A stretch of 64,000 bases of DNA from Paenibacillus algorifonticola (lineage in GTDB: Bacteria > Bacillota > Bacilli > Paenibacillales > Paenibacillaceae), in assembly GCF_000971975.1 (NCBI RefSeq), contig NZ_LAQO01000007.1:124001-188000 (forward strand). Reading direction: 5' to 3'. Every line of letters starts with the position of its first letter. The first letter of the stretch is position 1. Both the position numbers and the translations under genes were made by a program. Positions 17,902-25,884 of this stretch are shown one piece after another. Under the pieces are notes generated by a model, which was not told the origin of the DNA, did not search any database, and saw only the letters and a program-made list of their open reading frames with translations.

Positions 17902-18974
17902 AATGGGGCCTTTGCTGTCTCTAGATCAATGAGACGCTCCAGCAGCTCAGGAAAGGCAATGCCCGCATGCTTCATCATATTCGGATATCTGCTGTGCGCC
18001 GTGAAACCGGGCAGCGTGTTTACTTCATTAAATAAGAGCCGCCCATCGCTCGCATAAAATAAATCAACTCTTGCTAGCCCGCTGCAGCCCAGCACGCTGT
18101 AAATCCGCAGCGCCATATCCTTCACTTTGTCCGCGATTTCCTTATGGATGCGGGCAGGCAGATGAATGGCTGCTGTGCCTAGCGAATATTTCTCTTCATG
18201 GTCGAAAAACTCGCCCGTCAGCGCAATTTCATCGATTTCGCCGATTATAGGCTGCGAGGCATCGCCAAGTACGGCGCAGCCAACCTCAAAGCCAATCACA
18301 TGCTGCTCGATTACGATTTTCCCATCATGGGTAAAAGCTTCTTCGATGCCGCTAATCAGCTCTTGCTCCGTATAGGCTTTCGTTATGCCGATGGAGGAGC
18401 CTGATCTGGAAGGCTTCACATAAAGCGGGAAGCCCAGCTTCGCCGCTGCCTTTACTGCTTCGGCAATGGAATCGCCAGCCAGGACGGTAATCGAAGGCGG
18501 CACTTCCAGCCCGGCAGCTTGGACTACATTTTTGGCCACCGCCTTATCCATACAAATAGCAGAGGACAATGTGCCACAGCCTACGAATGGCAAGCCCGAC
18601 AGCTCAAGCAGCCCCTGCACGGTGCCGTCTTCACCATTTTTACCATGCAAAACCGGGAATACGACATCTAATGTGGTGATGTGGAATTCCGTATGAACAA
18701 GCTCAATCAGCCCTCTCGTTTCTTTACTCGGTGATAGAAGGGCCGGCATACATTTATCTGGCTGGCCGCTCCAGCAATCCTCACGAATATCTGCTATGTC
18801 ACCGTTATATCTATACCAACGTCCGTCTCTCGTAATACCGATCATGACGACCTCATATTTATCTCGATTCAAATGCTCCAGGACAGCGGCGGCTGAGGAT
18901 AACGACACCTCATATTCCGTAGAACAACCGCCGAACAATACGCCCACTCGTATTTTATTCATCTTCTTATTCAT
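17898..18974 (-). CDS. D-alanine--D-serine ligase (VanC/VanG-type)
   Basis: 358 residues, ATP-grasp D-Ala:D-X ligase. The omega-loop region reads FFDHEEKYSL (about 250-259), as in VanC/VanG-type D-Ala-D-Ser ligases, rather than the VanA-type HQEVEPEKG loop. The C-terminal motif NEVNTLPGFTAHSRYP is the Van-ligase form, with SRYP in place of the chromosomal Ddl residues. The AVLGD, GEIDEI and GLARVDLF motifs are intact. The start may be ATG 18974, directly behind GGGGG, or the better-aligned ATG 18962. Context with vanXY and vanT supports D-Ser as second substrate. I give no letter type because that needs identity values. Confidence 0.9.
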   Translation of the reverse strand: MNKKMNKIRVGVLFGGCSTEYEVSLSSAAAVLEHLNRDKYEVVMIGITRDGRWYRYNGDIADIREDCWSGQPDKCMPALLSPSKETRGLIELVHTEFHITTLDVVFPVLHGKNGEDGTVQGLLELSGLPFVGCGTLSSAICMDKAVAKNVVQAAGLEVPPSITVLAGDSIAEAVKAAAKLGFPLYVKPSRSGSSIGITKAYTEQELISGIEEAFTHDGKIVIEQHVIGFEVGCAVLGDASQPIIGEIDEIALTGEFFDHEEKYSLGTAAIHLPARIHKEIADKVKDMALRIYSVLGCSGLARVDLFYASDGRLLFNEVNTLPGFTAHSRYPNMMKHAGIAFPELLERLIDLETAKAPL

Positions 18975-19050
18975 CCCCCTATCAGGTGTATGAATCTATC
19001 ATAGAGAGCTTCTCTTATGAGCCCATAAACATAAGCTTAGTAGTATCGAA

Positions 19051-19092
19051 ACATTTGCTTATCATTTCTTAACCTTTCTTAACATTTGTTTA
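19051..19092 (-). promoter_or_regulatory. Phased direct repeats upstream of the ligase gene, putative VanR operator
   Basis: Four units sharing (T)TTNCTTA on the plus strand recur with TTA trinucleotides at 19059, 19069, 19079 and 19090, i.e. 10, 10 and 11 bp apart, which is one helical turn each. OmpR/PhoB-family regulators typically bind such tandem repeats. The same motif order occurs upstream of vanR at 21304-21334. It lies about 80 bp upstream of the ligase start. A possible -10 (TATGAT) lies between them on the minus strand. Confidence 0.65.
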
Positions 19093-19095
19093 GCA

Positions 19096-19135
19096 AAAAC
19101 AAAAATCACAATTCCTCGTGTACAAGGCAATTGTG
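19096..19135 (-). terminator. Intrinsic terminator after vanS
   Basis: The minus-strand stem CACAATT(G)CCT / AGGAATTGTG with an 8-nt loop is followed by ATTTTTGTTTTT, 10 nt past the vanS stop. It separates vanRS from the ligase-vanXY-vanT transcript, implying two promoters. Confidence 0.8.
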
Positions 19136-19144
19136 TTTTCGTTA

Positions 19145-20506
19145 TTAATATAAGGGGAATCGCGTTTCAAATACCGTCTCGCCTCGCCTGCTTTTTACCG
19201 CAATCGTTCCATCATGCAGCTCCACGATGCTCTTCGCAATCGAAAGTCCGAGCCCCGTCCCGCCAGTCTGCTGAGACCTGGATTGGTCTCCACGATAGAA
19301 GCGTTCAAATAAATAAGGCAAATATTTCTCTGGAATTGGCTCGCCGTAATTGACGACCTCCACTACAGCATAACCATGCTCCTGCCGCAAACGGACATCG
19401 ACATAACCGCCTTCCTGCCCGTATTGAATCGCATTCATGATCAGATTTTCAAAGGCTCTGACCAGCCGGTCGCCGTCGGCCTTAATTTTGAGCGGAGCAG
19501 GGTCCGGGTATGCCCGCCCCTTCATTCCTGCTGCTTCCAGATTCGGAACGAACTCCTCTAATAGCTGCTGGATAAAACCGTTTAAGTCCAATTCGAGCTT
19601 TTCCAAGGGCATGCCGTTATTCACTCGCGTAAATTCGAATAAATCATCAATCAATTTTTTCAAGCTTAATGACTTTTCGTAGGCAATTCCAATGTAATAA
19701 CGAAGCTCCACCTCATCTTTATAACGATCATTTTCGATCAGCTCCAAAAAACCGAGAATCGATGTCAAAGGCGTGCGCAGATCATGTGAAACCCCTGTAA
19801 TTAAATCATTTTTCGTCTTCTCCGCCTTGCGCTCCTCTTCAATTAACGTGTTCAGCTTGTGGCCCATTTGATTGATGTTATAAGCGACTTCCCCCAATTC
19901 ATCCGAGGATTTCACCGCGATCTCATAGTTAAGATTCCCATTTGCAATCTGTTGGAGACCGAATGTAATTTCCCTTAAATAATGAATGGTTTGATTGCTG
20001 ATCAGGAAAAATACGACCAAGAAGAGAAAAAAGCAAGTGGCGATGATAAGCGGCAAACGCCCTGCCGTTTCAATAATGCCGCGTATGAGCTCTCCTAACG
20101 GCGCTATTTCTGCAAGCAATACGACCATAAAATAAAGTAAAACAAATAAAATAAAGCTGATGACGAGGCTTACTAAAAACCCGAATACGAGCTTCCAGCG
20201 AATCGTTCGAAACAGCCAGCTTCCCGTTCCAAATGATGCAAAGCTTCGACGATAACTGGCATTTGCTGCTTTCGTTTCCCGACTGTAAAAAAATATTAAA
20301 CAGATGCTAAATAAAAGCAAAGCCGCAAAAATGACAAGCGTTATGGTCCCTACCATATTTTGCAGCCCTCTTACGGTTTGCCGGAAAGGCCCGATATTCA
20401 TTAGAAAATTAGCTGAGAGACCATAGGCGAAAAACAATCCGATTATGGTAATTACGATGCTTCCCAGCGTAGAAAAGATGAGGCGTCTCATTTGCTCACT
20501 GCTCAT
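19145..20506 (-). CDS. vanS: VanS-type membrane sensor histidine kinase
   Basis: 453 residues. Four hydrophobic segments (about 10-35, 50-72, 105-135 and 148-168) are followed by a HAMP-like region. Next are the H-box GVSHDLRTPLTSILGF (His near 242), N-box NLIMNAIQYG and G-box GGTGLGLSIAKSI. It overlaps the response-regulator stop by 4 bp with GGAGG just upstream of its ATG, so the pair is coupled. Four membrane segments with short loops suggest sensing at or in the membrane. The inducer (glycopeptide or cell-wall intermediate) is inferred from linkage to the van genes. Confidence 0.88.
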   Translation of the reverse strand: MSSEQMRRLIFSTLGSIVITIIGLFFAYGLSANFLMNIGPFRQTVRGLQNMVGTITLVIFAALLLFSICLIFFYSRETKAANASYRRSFASFGTGSWLFRTIRWKLVFGFLVSLVISFILFVLLYFMVVLLAEIAPLGELIRGIIETAGRLPLIIATCFFLFLVVFFLISNQTIHYLREITFGLQQIANGNLNYEIAVKSSDELGEVAYNINQMGHKLNTLIEEERKAEKTKNDLITGVSHDLRTPLTSILGFLELIENDRYKDEVELRYYIGIAYEKSLSLKKLIDDLFEFTRVNNGMPLEKLELDLNGFIQQLLEEFVPNLEAAGMKGRAYPDPAPLKIKADGDRLVRAFENLIMNAIQYGQEGGYVDVRLRQEHGYAVVEVVNYGEPIPEKYLPYLFERFYRGDQSRSQQTGGTGLGLSIAKSIVELHDGTIAVKSRRGETVFETRFPLY

Positions 20507-21207
20507 AGCGCCTCCATTTTATAGCCGATGCCCCATACCGTTTTAATAAACTTCGGATGCTGTGGATCTTTCTCGATTTTCTCGCGGATTTTACGGATAT
20601 GAACCATGACCGTATTTTTCGATTCCATGAACGGCTCATTCCATGCTACCTCGTAAATTCGTTCCGTACTAAGAACGATTCCCCGATTAATGGCCAACAG
20701 CTCCAGCACGGCGAATTCACGCGGCGTTAGCTTCACCTCTTGCCGATCGACAGTAACGGTATGGGTCGCATTATTAATGACCAGATCATCGATTACGATT
20801 TGTTGGTCGTTGCTGGGCTCCGACCTCCGTGTACTAATCCGATTATAACGGCGCAAATGGGACTTAATGCGCGCGACAAGCACAAGCGGACTAAACGGCT
20901 TGGACACATATTCATCGGCCCCGATGCTGAGCCCCGCGATTTTATCAATATCTTGCGTCTTCGCTGACAACATAATAATCGGGATGTTGTGATCCTCTCG
21001 AATTTTCATACACGCTTCCAGTCCGTCCATCTTCGGCATCATCACATCAAGAATGATGAGATCAACGCTATTTTTGCTTAGCAGCTCAAGCGCCTCCAAT
21101 CCATTCGACGCCTGCAGCAGATTATATCCTTCATTCAGCAAATAAATCTCAATCAGCTTCAATATTTCCTTTTCATCATCAACCATTAATATCGTTGCAG
21201 CAGCCAT
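20503..21207 (-). CDS. vanR: VanR-type OmpR-family response regulator
   Basis: About 234 residues from the ATG at 21207, which has AAAGGGGAAACGC upstream; an upstream TTG is also open. The receiver domain has the acidic pair in MVDDEKE, phospho-acceptor Asp in LIILDVMMPKMDG, Thr/Ser in MLSAK and Lys in YVSKPFSP. The C-terminal winged helix follows (KLTPREFAVLELL, NTVMVHIRKIREKIEKDP, IKTVWGIGYKM). It is expected to bind the phased repeats before vanR and before the ligase gene. First gene of the minus-strand cluster. Confidence 0.9.
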   Translation of the reverse strand: MAAATILMVDDEKEILKLIEIYLLNEGYNLLQASNGLEALELLSKNSVDLIILDVMMPKMDGLEACMKIREDHNIPIIMLSAKTQDIDKIAGLSIGADEYVSKPFSPLVLVARIKSHLRRYNRISTRRSEPSNDQQIVIDDLVINNATHTVTVDRQEVKLTPREFAVLELLAINRGIVLSTERIYEVAWNEPFMESKNTVMVHIRKIREKIEKDPQHPKFIKTVWGIGYKMEAL

Positions 21208-21250
21208 TGCGTTTCCCCTTTCCTCCAAAGCACCCTTGCCTCGTTGATTG

Positions 21251-21290
21251 CAGTTTAACCTTCCTTCTATTATGAAGGAAACAGTTTAAC
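21251..21290. promoter_or_regulatory. vanR promoter region: repeated CAGTTTAAC and inverted repeat
   Basis: CAGTTTAAC occurs at 21251-21259 and 21282-21290, 31 bp apart (about three helical turns). Between them TTCCTTC/GAAGGAA (21261-21280) forms a perfect 7-bp inverted repeat enclosing a CATAAT that could be the minus-strand -10 of vanRS. Assignment as promoter is inferred. Confidence 0.5.
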
Positions 21291-21303
21291 TACAAGGGCC
21301 CCA

Positions 21304-21334
21304 TTGCTTATGAATGGTTTAACTTTTTCTTAAC
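21304..21334 (-). promoter_or_regulatory. Second putative VanR operator, upstream of vanR
   Basis: The plus strand has TTGCTTAT, then TTTAAC, then TTCTTAAC, with TTA trinucleotides at 21308, 21319 and 21330, exactly 11 bp apart. Order and bases match the operator upstream of the ligase (TTGCTTAT ... CTTAAC ... TTCTTAAC). It lies about 100 bp upstream of the vanR start and would allow autoregulation. Confidence 0.6.
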
Positions 21335-21512
21335 GATGTGCAGACATCTCTCTTATATGCTGTCCCCATTTAACGGATATTACCTATTCACGCCATTTGA
21401 AGGATTCAAATGTGCATTTCATCCAAAGGCTGTTTATTCAAGGCCAAAAGATTGTATGATGTTTAAATACCGTCGTAGAATGACACAAGTGGAACTGAAG
21501 GAGGTAGCCTTT

Positions 21513-22268
21513 ATGTACAGAGTGGCGATTTGTGAGGATGAGCAGCAGCAAAGAGAGCTCGTTAGAAGCATGCTGATTGCTTTGTCGATCAAGTCCAATA
21601 TCGAGTTTGAAATCGAATTATTCAGCTCGGGAGAGCAGCTCCTGTCTCATTATGAGCGGGAAGAGACGCCCTTCCATATTTTAATATTGGATGTTGAAAT
21701 GAATGGACTAAACGGAATTCAAACCGCTCGAAAAATAAGAGGGTTAAATCGCCTCGATGAGCAAATTGTTTTTTTGACAAGCTACCCTGAATATATGGTC
21801 GAAAGCTTTGACGTCATGACCTTTCAATATTTATTAAAGCCGGTAGCCCCTTCGATTCTCGAGGAAAAAATAATGAAGCTATGCCAATACTTCCAAGCGC
21901 TTCACAAAAAATTTTTGGTCATCAAGTCGGCCTATGAAGAGGTCGTTTTAAAATATGATGACATCATTGGCATTGAAGCGGCCAAAAGCTTGACGATAAA
22001 GAGCAAGCTGAATTTTATAACCTCACATGGAACTTATGAAAGCAAAGGCATCCTTGCCGACTATGCTGCAGCCTTAAAGGATAGCAACTTCTTGCAAATC
22101 CATCGATCTATTATTATTAATCTGCTCCATGTGAAGAAGTTTGCGAGCGGGGTTGTTCTCATGTCTAGTGGCCTGGAGCTGCCGATCGGCCGTTCGAAAA
22201 TCAAAGAAGTGAAAGATTTTTATACCAAATTTATGATTATGAGGGTTAATGAATATGATTCAAGATAA
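21513..22268 (+). CDS. LytTR-family response regulator (AgrA-like)
   Basis: 251 residues from ATG 21513, which has GGAGGTAGCCTTT upstream; a longer open frame starts earlier but has no such site. An N-terminal receiver domain (AICEDEQQQ, phospho-acceptor in ILILDVEMNG, FQYLLKPV) is followed by a LytTR DNA-binding domain (IIGIEAAKSLTI, FLQIHRSIIINLLHV, LPIGRSKIKEVKDF). It overlaps the kinase gene by 20 bp. It is transcribed away from vanR. AgrA-type regulators usually answer peptide signals, but no signal-peptide gene was found here. Confidence 0.92.
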   Translation: MYRVAICEDEQQQRELVRSMLIALSIKSNIEFEIELFSSGEQLLSHYEREETPFHILILDVEMNGLNGIQTARKIRGLNRLDEQIVFLTSYPEYMVESFDVMTFQYLLKPVAPSILEEKIMKLCQYFQALHKKFLVIKSAYEEVVLKYDDIIGIEAAKSLTIKSKLNFITSHGTYESKGILADYAAALKDSNFLQIHRSIIINLLHVKKFASGVVLMSSGLELPIGRSKIKEVKDFYTKFMIMRVNEYDSR

Positions 22269-23538
22269 CCTGTTTATTGTATTAAGCATTGCTCTTGTGA
22301 TGGGCGTCCAGATCTCTTTTTTCTTCAATTCGGTTTTTGGCAAGCCGACTAGAAAGCCTTATCGATTCCTTTATTTCATTGTTTTTATCGTGCTCGATTG
22401 TCTGTATTTACTTTTTTATATCTCTCCTATAGTATCCTCGATTTTAGCGCTGCTTGTCATATTTAGCTTGGCTCAGTCTTACAAGGTCGAGTTAAAAGCC
22501 AAAATCATTTTTACGATCCTTTATGGCGTGTTAATGTCCATCGTTAATCTAATCTCGCTTTATATTTTTTATAAACTGGATTCCGTTGACTTCAGCAACT
22601 TTAATTCTATCAATGCTCAGGATCAGCTCGCATATACGAAGGCTACTTTGCTCACCTGCATCATCATGTTTGCAGTCATTCAAATGATCCGGCTGATTGC
22701 CAAACACCGAAGCTTCTCTTTGCATTATCGCTACTATTTACTCATTATGATTATCCCTGCAATCAGCCTATACCAGCTTAATGTGCTGACGAGTTATAGT
22801 GAAAAGAACATTCACTATTTCATATCGGTCATTGGATTTCTTTTCATCAATGTGATGATCATTTATATTTTCGATACGATCATTGAAAAATTTCAAATTA
22901 CGCATGAGAATGCCCAACTGCAGCAGCAGATGGATTATCAGGATGCCAATTACGAAAAAACCGTTCATAGCTTCAAATCGATTAAAAGAATTATTCACGA
23001 TACGAACCAGCAGTTTTTGTACATTGAGGAATGTATTAAACGAAATGAGCTGGCGGCAGCCATGGAGCATATTAAGACAACGCTAAACAAAGTCGAAGGC
23101 GCCTATCAAAGGGTAAATACGGGCAACTTGGTTATCGATGCCCTTGTTACTAATACGCTTACGATTGGCCAGGCGAATGGCATACGAATCGATACGAAGC
23201 TTAACCTGCACGCCCAGGAAGTAACGATTGACCGGTATGACCTATGTGTCGTCCTTGGAAATATGCTGGATAATGCAATCGAAGCTTCTAAACAGGTCAG
23301 AATCGCCGAGGATCGCTCCATTCTAATTCATATACATGCCAATGAGTCTGCGCTGTTCATCCATATCCTTAATCATATGGAAACAGAAGCCGCCCCGCTG
23401 CATAGCCAGAAGCCAAACCCGGAATACCATGGCATTGGATTAACCAACATCGCTAGAATATGCGACAAATATGGTGGTCATATGACGATCGAAACGAAGC
23501 CGAAACGATTTCATAATATGGTGATGCTGCCATTTTGA
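22249..23538 (+). CDS. GHKL sensor histidine kinase (AgrC-like)
   Basis: 429 residues (or 427 from the ATG at 22255, which has GAGGG at better spacing). About six hydrophobic segments occupy residues 5-215. A coiled region follows, then a kinase core with IIHDTNQQFLYIEE as the H-box, NMLDNAIEAS as the N-box and HGIGLTNIARICDKYGG as the G-box. It belongs to the GHKL/HPK10 group with AgrC and NatK. It pairs with the overlapping LytTR regulator. A terminator follows it. The stimulus is unknown. Confidence 0.9.
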   Translation: MNMIQDNLFIVLSIALVMGVQISFFFNSVFGKPTRKPYRFLYFIVFIVLDCLYLLFYISPIVSSILALLVIFSLAQSYKVELKAKIIFTILYGVLMSIVNLISLYIFYKLDSVDFSNFNSINAQDQLAYTKATLLTCIIMFAVIQMIRLIAKHRSFSLHYRYYLLIMIIPAISLYQLNVLTSYSEKNIHYFISVIGFLFINVMIIYIFDTIIEKFQITHENAQLQQQMDYQDANYEKTVHSFKSIKRIIHDTNQQFLYIEECIKRNELAAAMEHIKTTLNKVEGAYQRVNTGNLVIDALVTNTLTIGQANGIRIDTKLNLHAQEVTIDRYDLCVVLGNMLDNAIEASKQVRIAEDRSILIHIHANESALFIHILNHMETEAAPLHSQKPNPEYHGIGLTNIARICDKYGGHMTIETKPKRFHNMVMLPF

Positions 23539-23547
23539 ACGAACAGT

Positions 23548-23584
23548 CCTTAAACAACCTTGTTGTTTAGGGATTGTTTTTTTC
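23548..23584 (+). terminator. Terminator of the LytTR/GHKL operon
   Basis: CCTTAAACAAC-CTT-GTTGTTTAGGG followed after a short spacer by TTTTTTT, 10 nt after the kinase stop. Confidence 0.8.
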
Positions 23585-23679
23585 GTTTCAGGGTCATTGG
23601 CTCCATAAGCTTCTCCCTCCTAGTAAGATAGATGCAGGAAGTAAAATTTGGTAAAGAACTTAAGGGGAGGTTTTTTAAA

Positions 23680-25746
23680 ATGAAGAAAATGATTGCTGGA
23701 TTAATGGCTGCTACGCTGTTCATTATCCCTGTAACTCAGACTTTTGCTCAGGCTAACAAGGATGCGGTTAAGGATACGGTTAAGGAAAAGGCGCAGCAGC
23801 TCGCTTCGGAGATCGTGTCCAATTACGGTGTCAGCGGGCTGCAATATGCGATTTTGGATGAGGGGGCCGTTACCCTGTCCGATAACGCGGGGGTATATGA
23901 TAAAGCGACCAAGGCGCCAATTACGAAGGACACGATGCTTGGAATAGGCTCGGTAAGCAAGATGTACGTTACGGCGGCAGCGATGATGCTCGCTGATTCT
24001 AAGCAAATCGATATCGATAAACCGCTGACGACGTATATCAAGGATTTTAAAATGGCCGATGATCGCTACAAACAAATAACGCCTCGTATGCTCATGAATC
24101 ATTCAGCAGGACTGTACGGTTCTCACTATGAAAATGGCATGCTGTTTGGTGACAATGACACAAGTAATCATGATAAATTATTGTTAAGATTGCAAACCGA
24201 ACGCTTAAAATCAGCTCCCGGCGAATATTCAGTATATAGCAACGATGGTTTCCAGCTGCTGGAGCAGTTGGTCGAACGAGTGAGCGGTTTAAGCTATACC
24301 GAATTCATTGAGCAGCGTATAGCCAAGCCTCTGAATTTAAGCTCTACGAAAACACCACTCGACTCCTTCGATAGGACGCGGCTGGCAAAAACGTATTTTC
24401 CCACGATGAATCAAGCTATGCCCGTCGAAAACGCCAATGTCATTGGGACAGGAGGCGTTTACTCAACGGCGGAAGAATTAAATCAATTCGCTGAAGTATT
24501 AATCGGCAATCGTACCGATATTTTATCCGCACAATCTGCCAAAGCGATGCAAAGCCATGAGTATAAAAAGGGCATCTGGGTTTCGGATGAGTCCAATACC
24601 TTTAACTATGGTCTTGGCTGGGATGCCGTCAGCTTGGCACCGTTTGATGATTATGGAATAACAGCCCTTTCTAAAGGCGGAGATACCATGATGTATCATG
24701 CTGCTCTGATTTCGCTCCCTGAGCACAACATTTCCATCGCCGTGCTTTCTTCGGGAGGAAGCTCCCTTTACAATAGCGTTTTTGCAACCAATGTTTTGCT
24801 AGAATATTTAAAAGCGGAAGACATTATTCCGGATATCCTACCCGATAAAAGCTTCGAGCCTTCCGTGAAAGTGGATATGCCGGCAGAGCAGCTTGCTTAT
24901 TCTGGATTTTACGGTACAGTGGGGTCAACGATGAATATTGCAATTGAGGACGGAGAGATTGATTTACCCGCTTTATTGGGGGGATTTATACCTGCGCAAA
25001 AATACGTATACACAGGCAATGGACAATTCAAAAACCAGGAAGGCAACATAACCTTAAGCTTCGAGCAGCAAACCAATGGCAAAACCTATTTAAAGCTTAA
25101 CTCCTATTTGAATTTCCCGGGAGTCGGCCAAACGCTCATGGTCGTTTATAGCTATCAGAAGCTGGACCCTAATCCTCTAACGCAGGCAACGAAACAGGCT
25201 TGGGAAAATAGAAACGGCAAAAGCTACTACCCTTTGAATGAAAAAATAACTTCTATTTTTTATTTATTGCAGTCGTATTTCGTAAAGACGGTATCTGTGA
25301 ATACCGAATATGGATATGCATCCGGCACTAAAATTGTGGATGAAAATACAGCAGTCAATGTTGCTGAAATTCCGGTTATGGACGGAAGAGATGCCTTTGA
25401 CTTGAATTTTTACACCTTGAAAAATAAAGAGTATTTAATGATCGATGGCTCCTCCTATATCCGTGAAGATGCGGTCGAACCTATTTTCAGCGGAAAATCG
25501 TCGGTTAGCACGATACCATCGAGCGGTCATGCTGTATGGTTTAAAATAGATAAAAAATCAGCAGATAAAATGATGACCGTTGATGTGCCAGCAAGCGGCG
25601 GCTTTGCCGTGTATGATGCAGCAGGAATGATCGTAAACTTTTCAATAGCCAGCAACGAAAATTCGGTGAAGCTGCCGAAAGACGGGCTGATCGTTTTCGG
25701 AGGCCAAGCCGGAGATAGCTTTACCATTCATTTGAAGAAGCAATAA
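23680..25746 (+). CDS. Secreted serine hydrolase, class C beta-lactamase/PBP4* family
   Basis: 688 residues from ATG 23680 behind GGGGAGG, with signal peptide MKKMIAGLMAATLFIIPVTQ. The hydrolase domain (about 35-385) has GIGSVSKMY, whose SxxK supplies the nucleophile Ser and Lys, plus YSNDGFQLLEQ (YxN motif) and KGGDTMMYH in place of the usual HTGxxxG motif. The C-terminal 300 residues form one or more beta-rich domains without a clear name. Such proteins act as esterases, D-aminopeptidases or peptidoglycan hydrolases outside the membrane. It has its own ribosome-binding site after the two-component operon and may be a target of it (inference). Confidence 0.88.
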   Translation: MKKMIAGLMAATLFIIPVTQTFAQANKDAVKDTVKEKAQQLASEIVSNYGVSGLQYAILDEGAVTLSDNAGVYDKATKAPITKDTMLGIGSVSKMYVTAAAMMLADSKQIDIDKPLTTYIKDFKMADDRYKQITPRMLMNHSAGLYGSHYENGMLFGDNDTSNHDKLLLRLQTERLKSAPGEYSVYSNDGFQLLEQLVERVSGLSYTEFIEQRIAKPLNLSSTKTPLDSFDRTRLAKTYFPTMNQAMPVENANVIGTGGVYSTAEELNQFAEVLIGNRTDILSAQSAKAMQSHEYKKGIWVSDESNTFNYGLGWDAVSLAPFDDYGITALSKGGDTMMYHAALISLPEHNISIAVLSSGGSSLYNSVFATNVLLEYLKAEDIIPDILPDKSFEPSVKVDMPAEQLAYSGFYGTVGSTMNIAIEDGEIDLPALLGGFIPAQKYVYTGNGQFKNQEGNITLSFEQQTNGKTYLKLNSYLNFPGVGQTLMVVYSYQKLDPNPLTQATKQAWENRNGKSYYPLNEKITSIFYLLQSYFVKTVSVNTEYGYASGTKIVDENTAVNVAEIPVMDGRDAFDLNFYTLKNKEYLMIDGSSYIREDAVEPIFSGKSSVSTIPSSGHAVWFKIDKKSADKMMTVDVPASGGFAVYDAAGMIVNFSIASNENSVKLPKDGLIVFGGQAGDSFTIHLKKQ

Positions 25747-25822
25747 AGGTTTGGTACAGTCATAGATAGCAGCTTATCTATCGATACCTATCAGCAAAAT
25801 AACGGCTTCGTTACAAAAAAGT

Positions 25823-25865
25823 CCCCTCTTAGCCTTGCATTTCGCATGTCTAAGAGGGGTTTTTC
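25823..25865. terminator. Bidirectional terminator
   Basis: A perfect 10-bp stem CCCCTCTTAG / CTAAGAGGGG with an A tract on the left and T tract on the right. It lies between the convergent serine hydrolase and permease genes and can serve both. Confidence 0.9.
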
Positions 25866-25884
25866 ATACGTTTAACAGCGTGTT

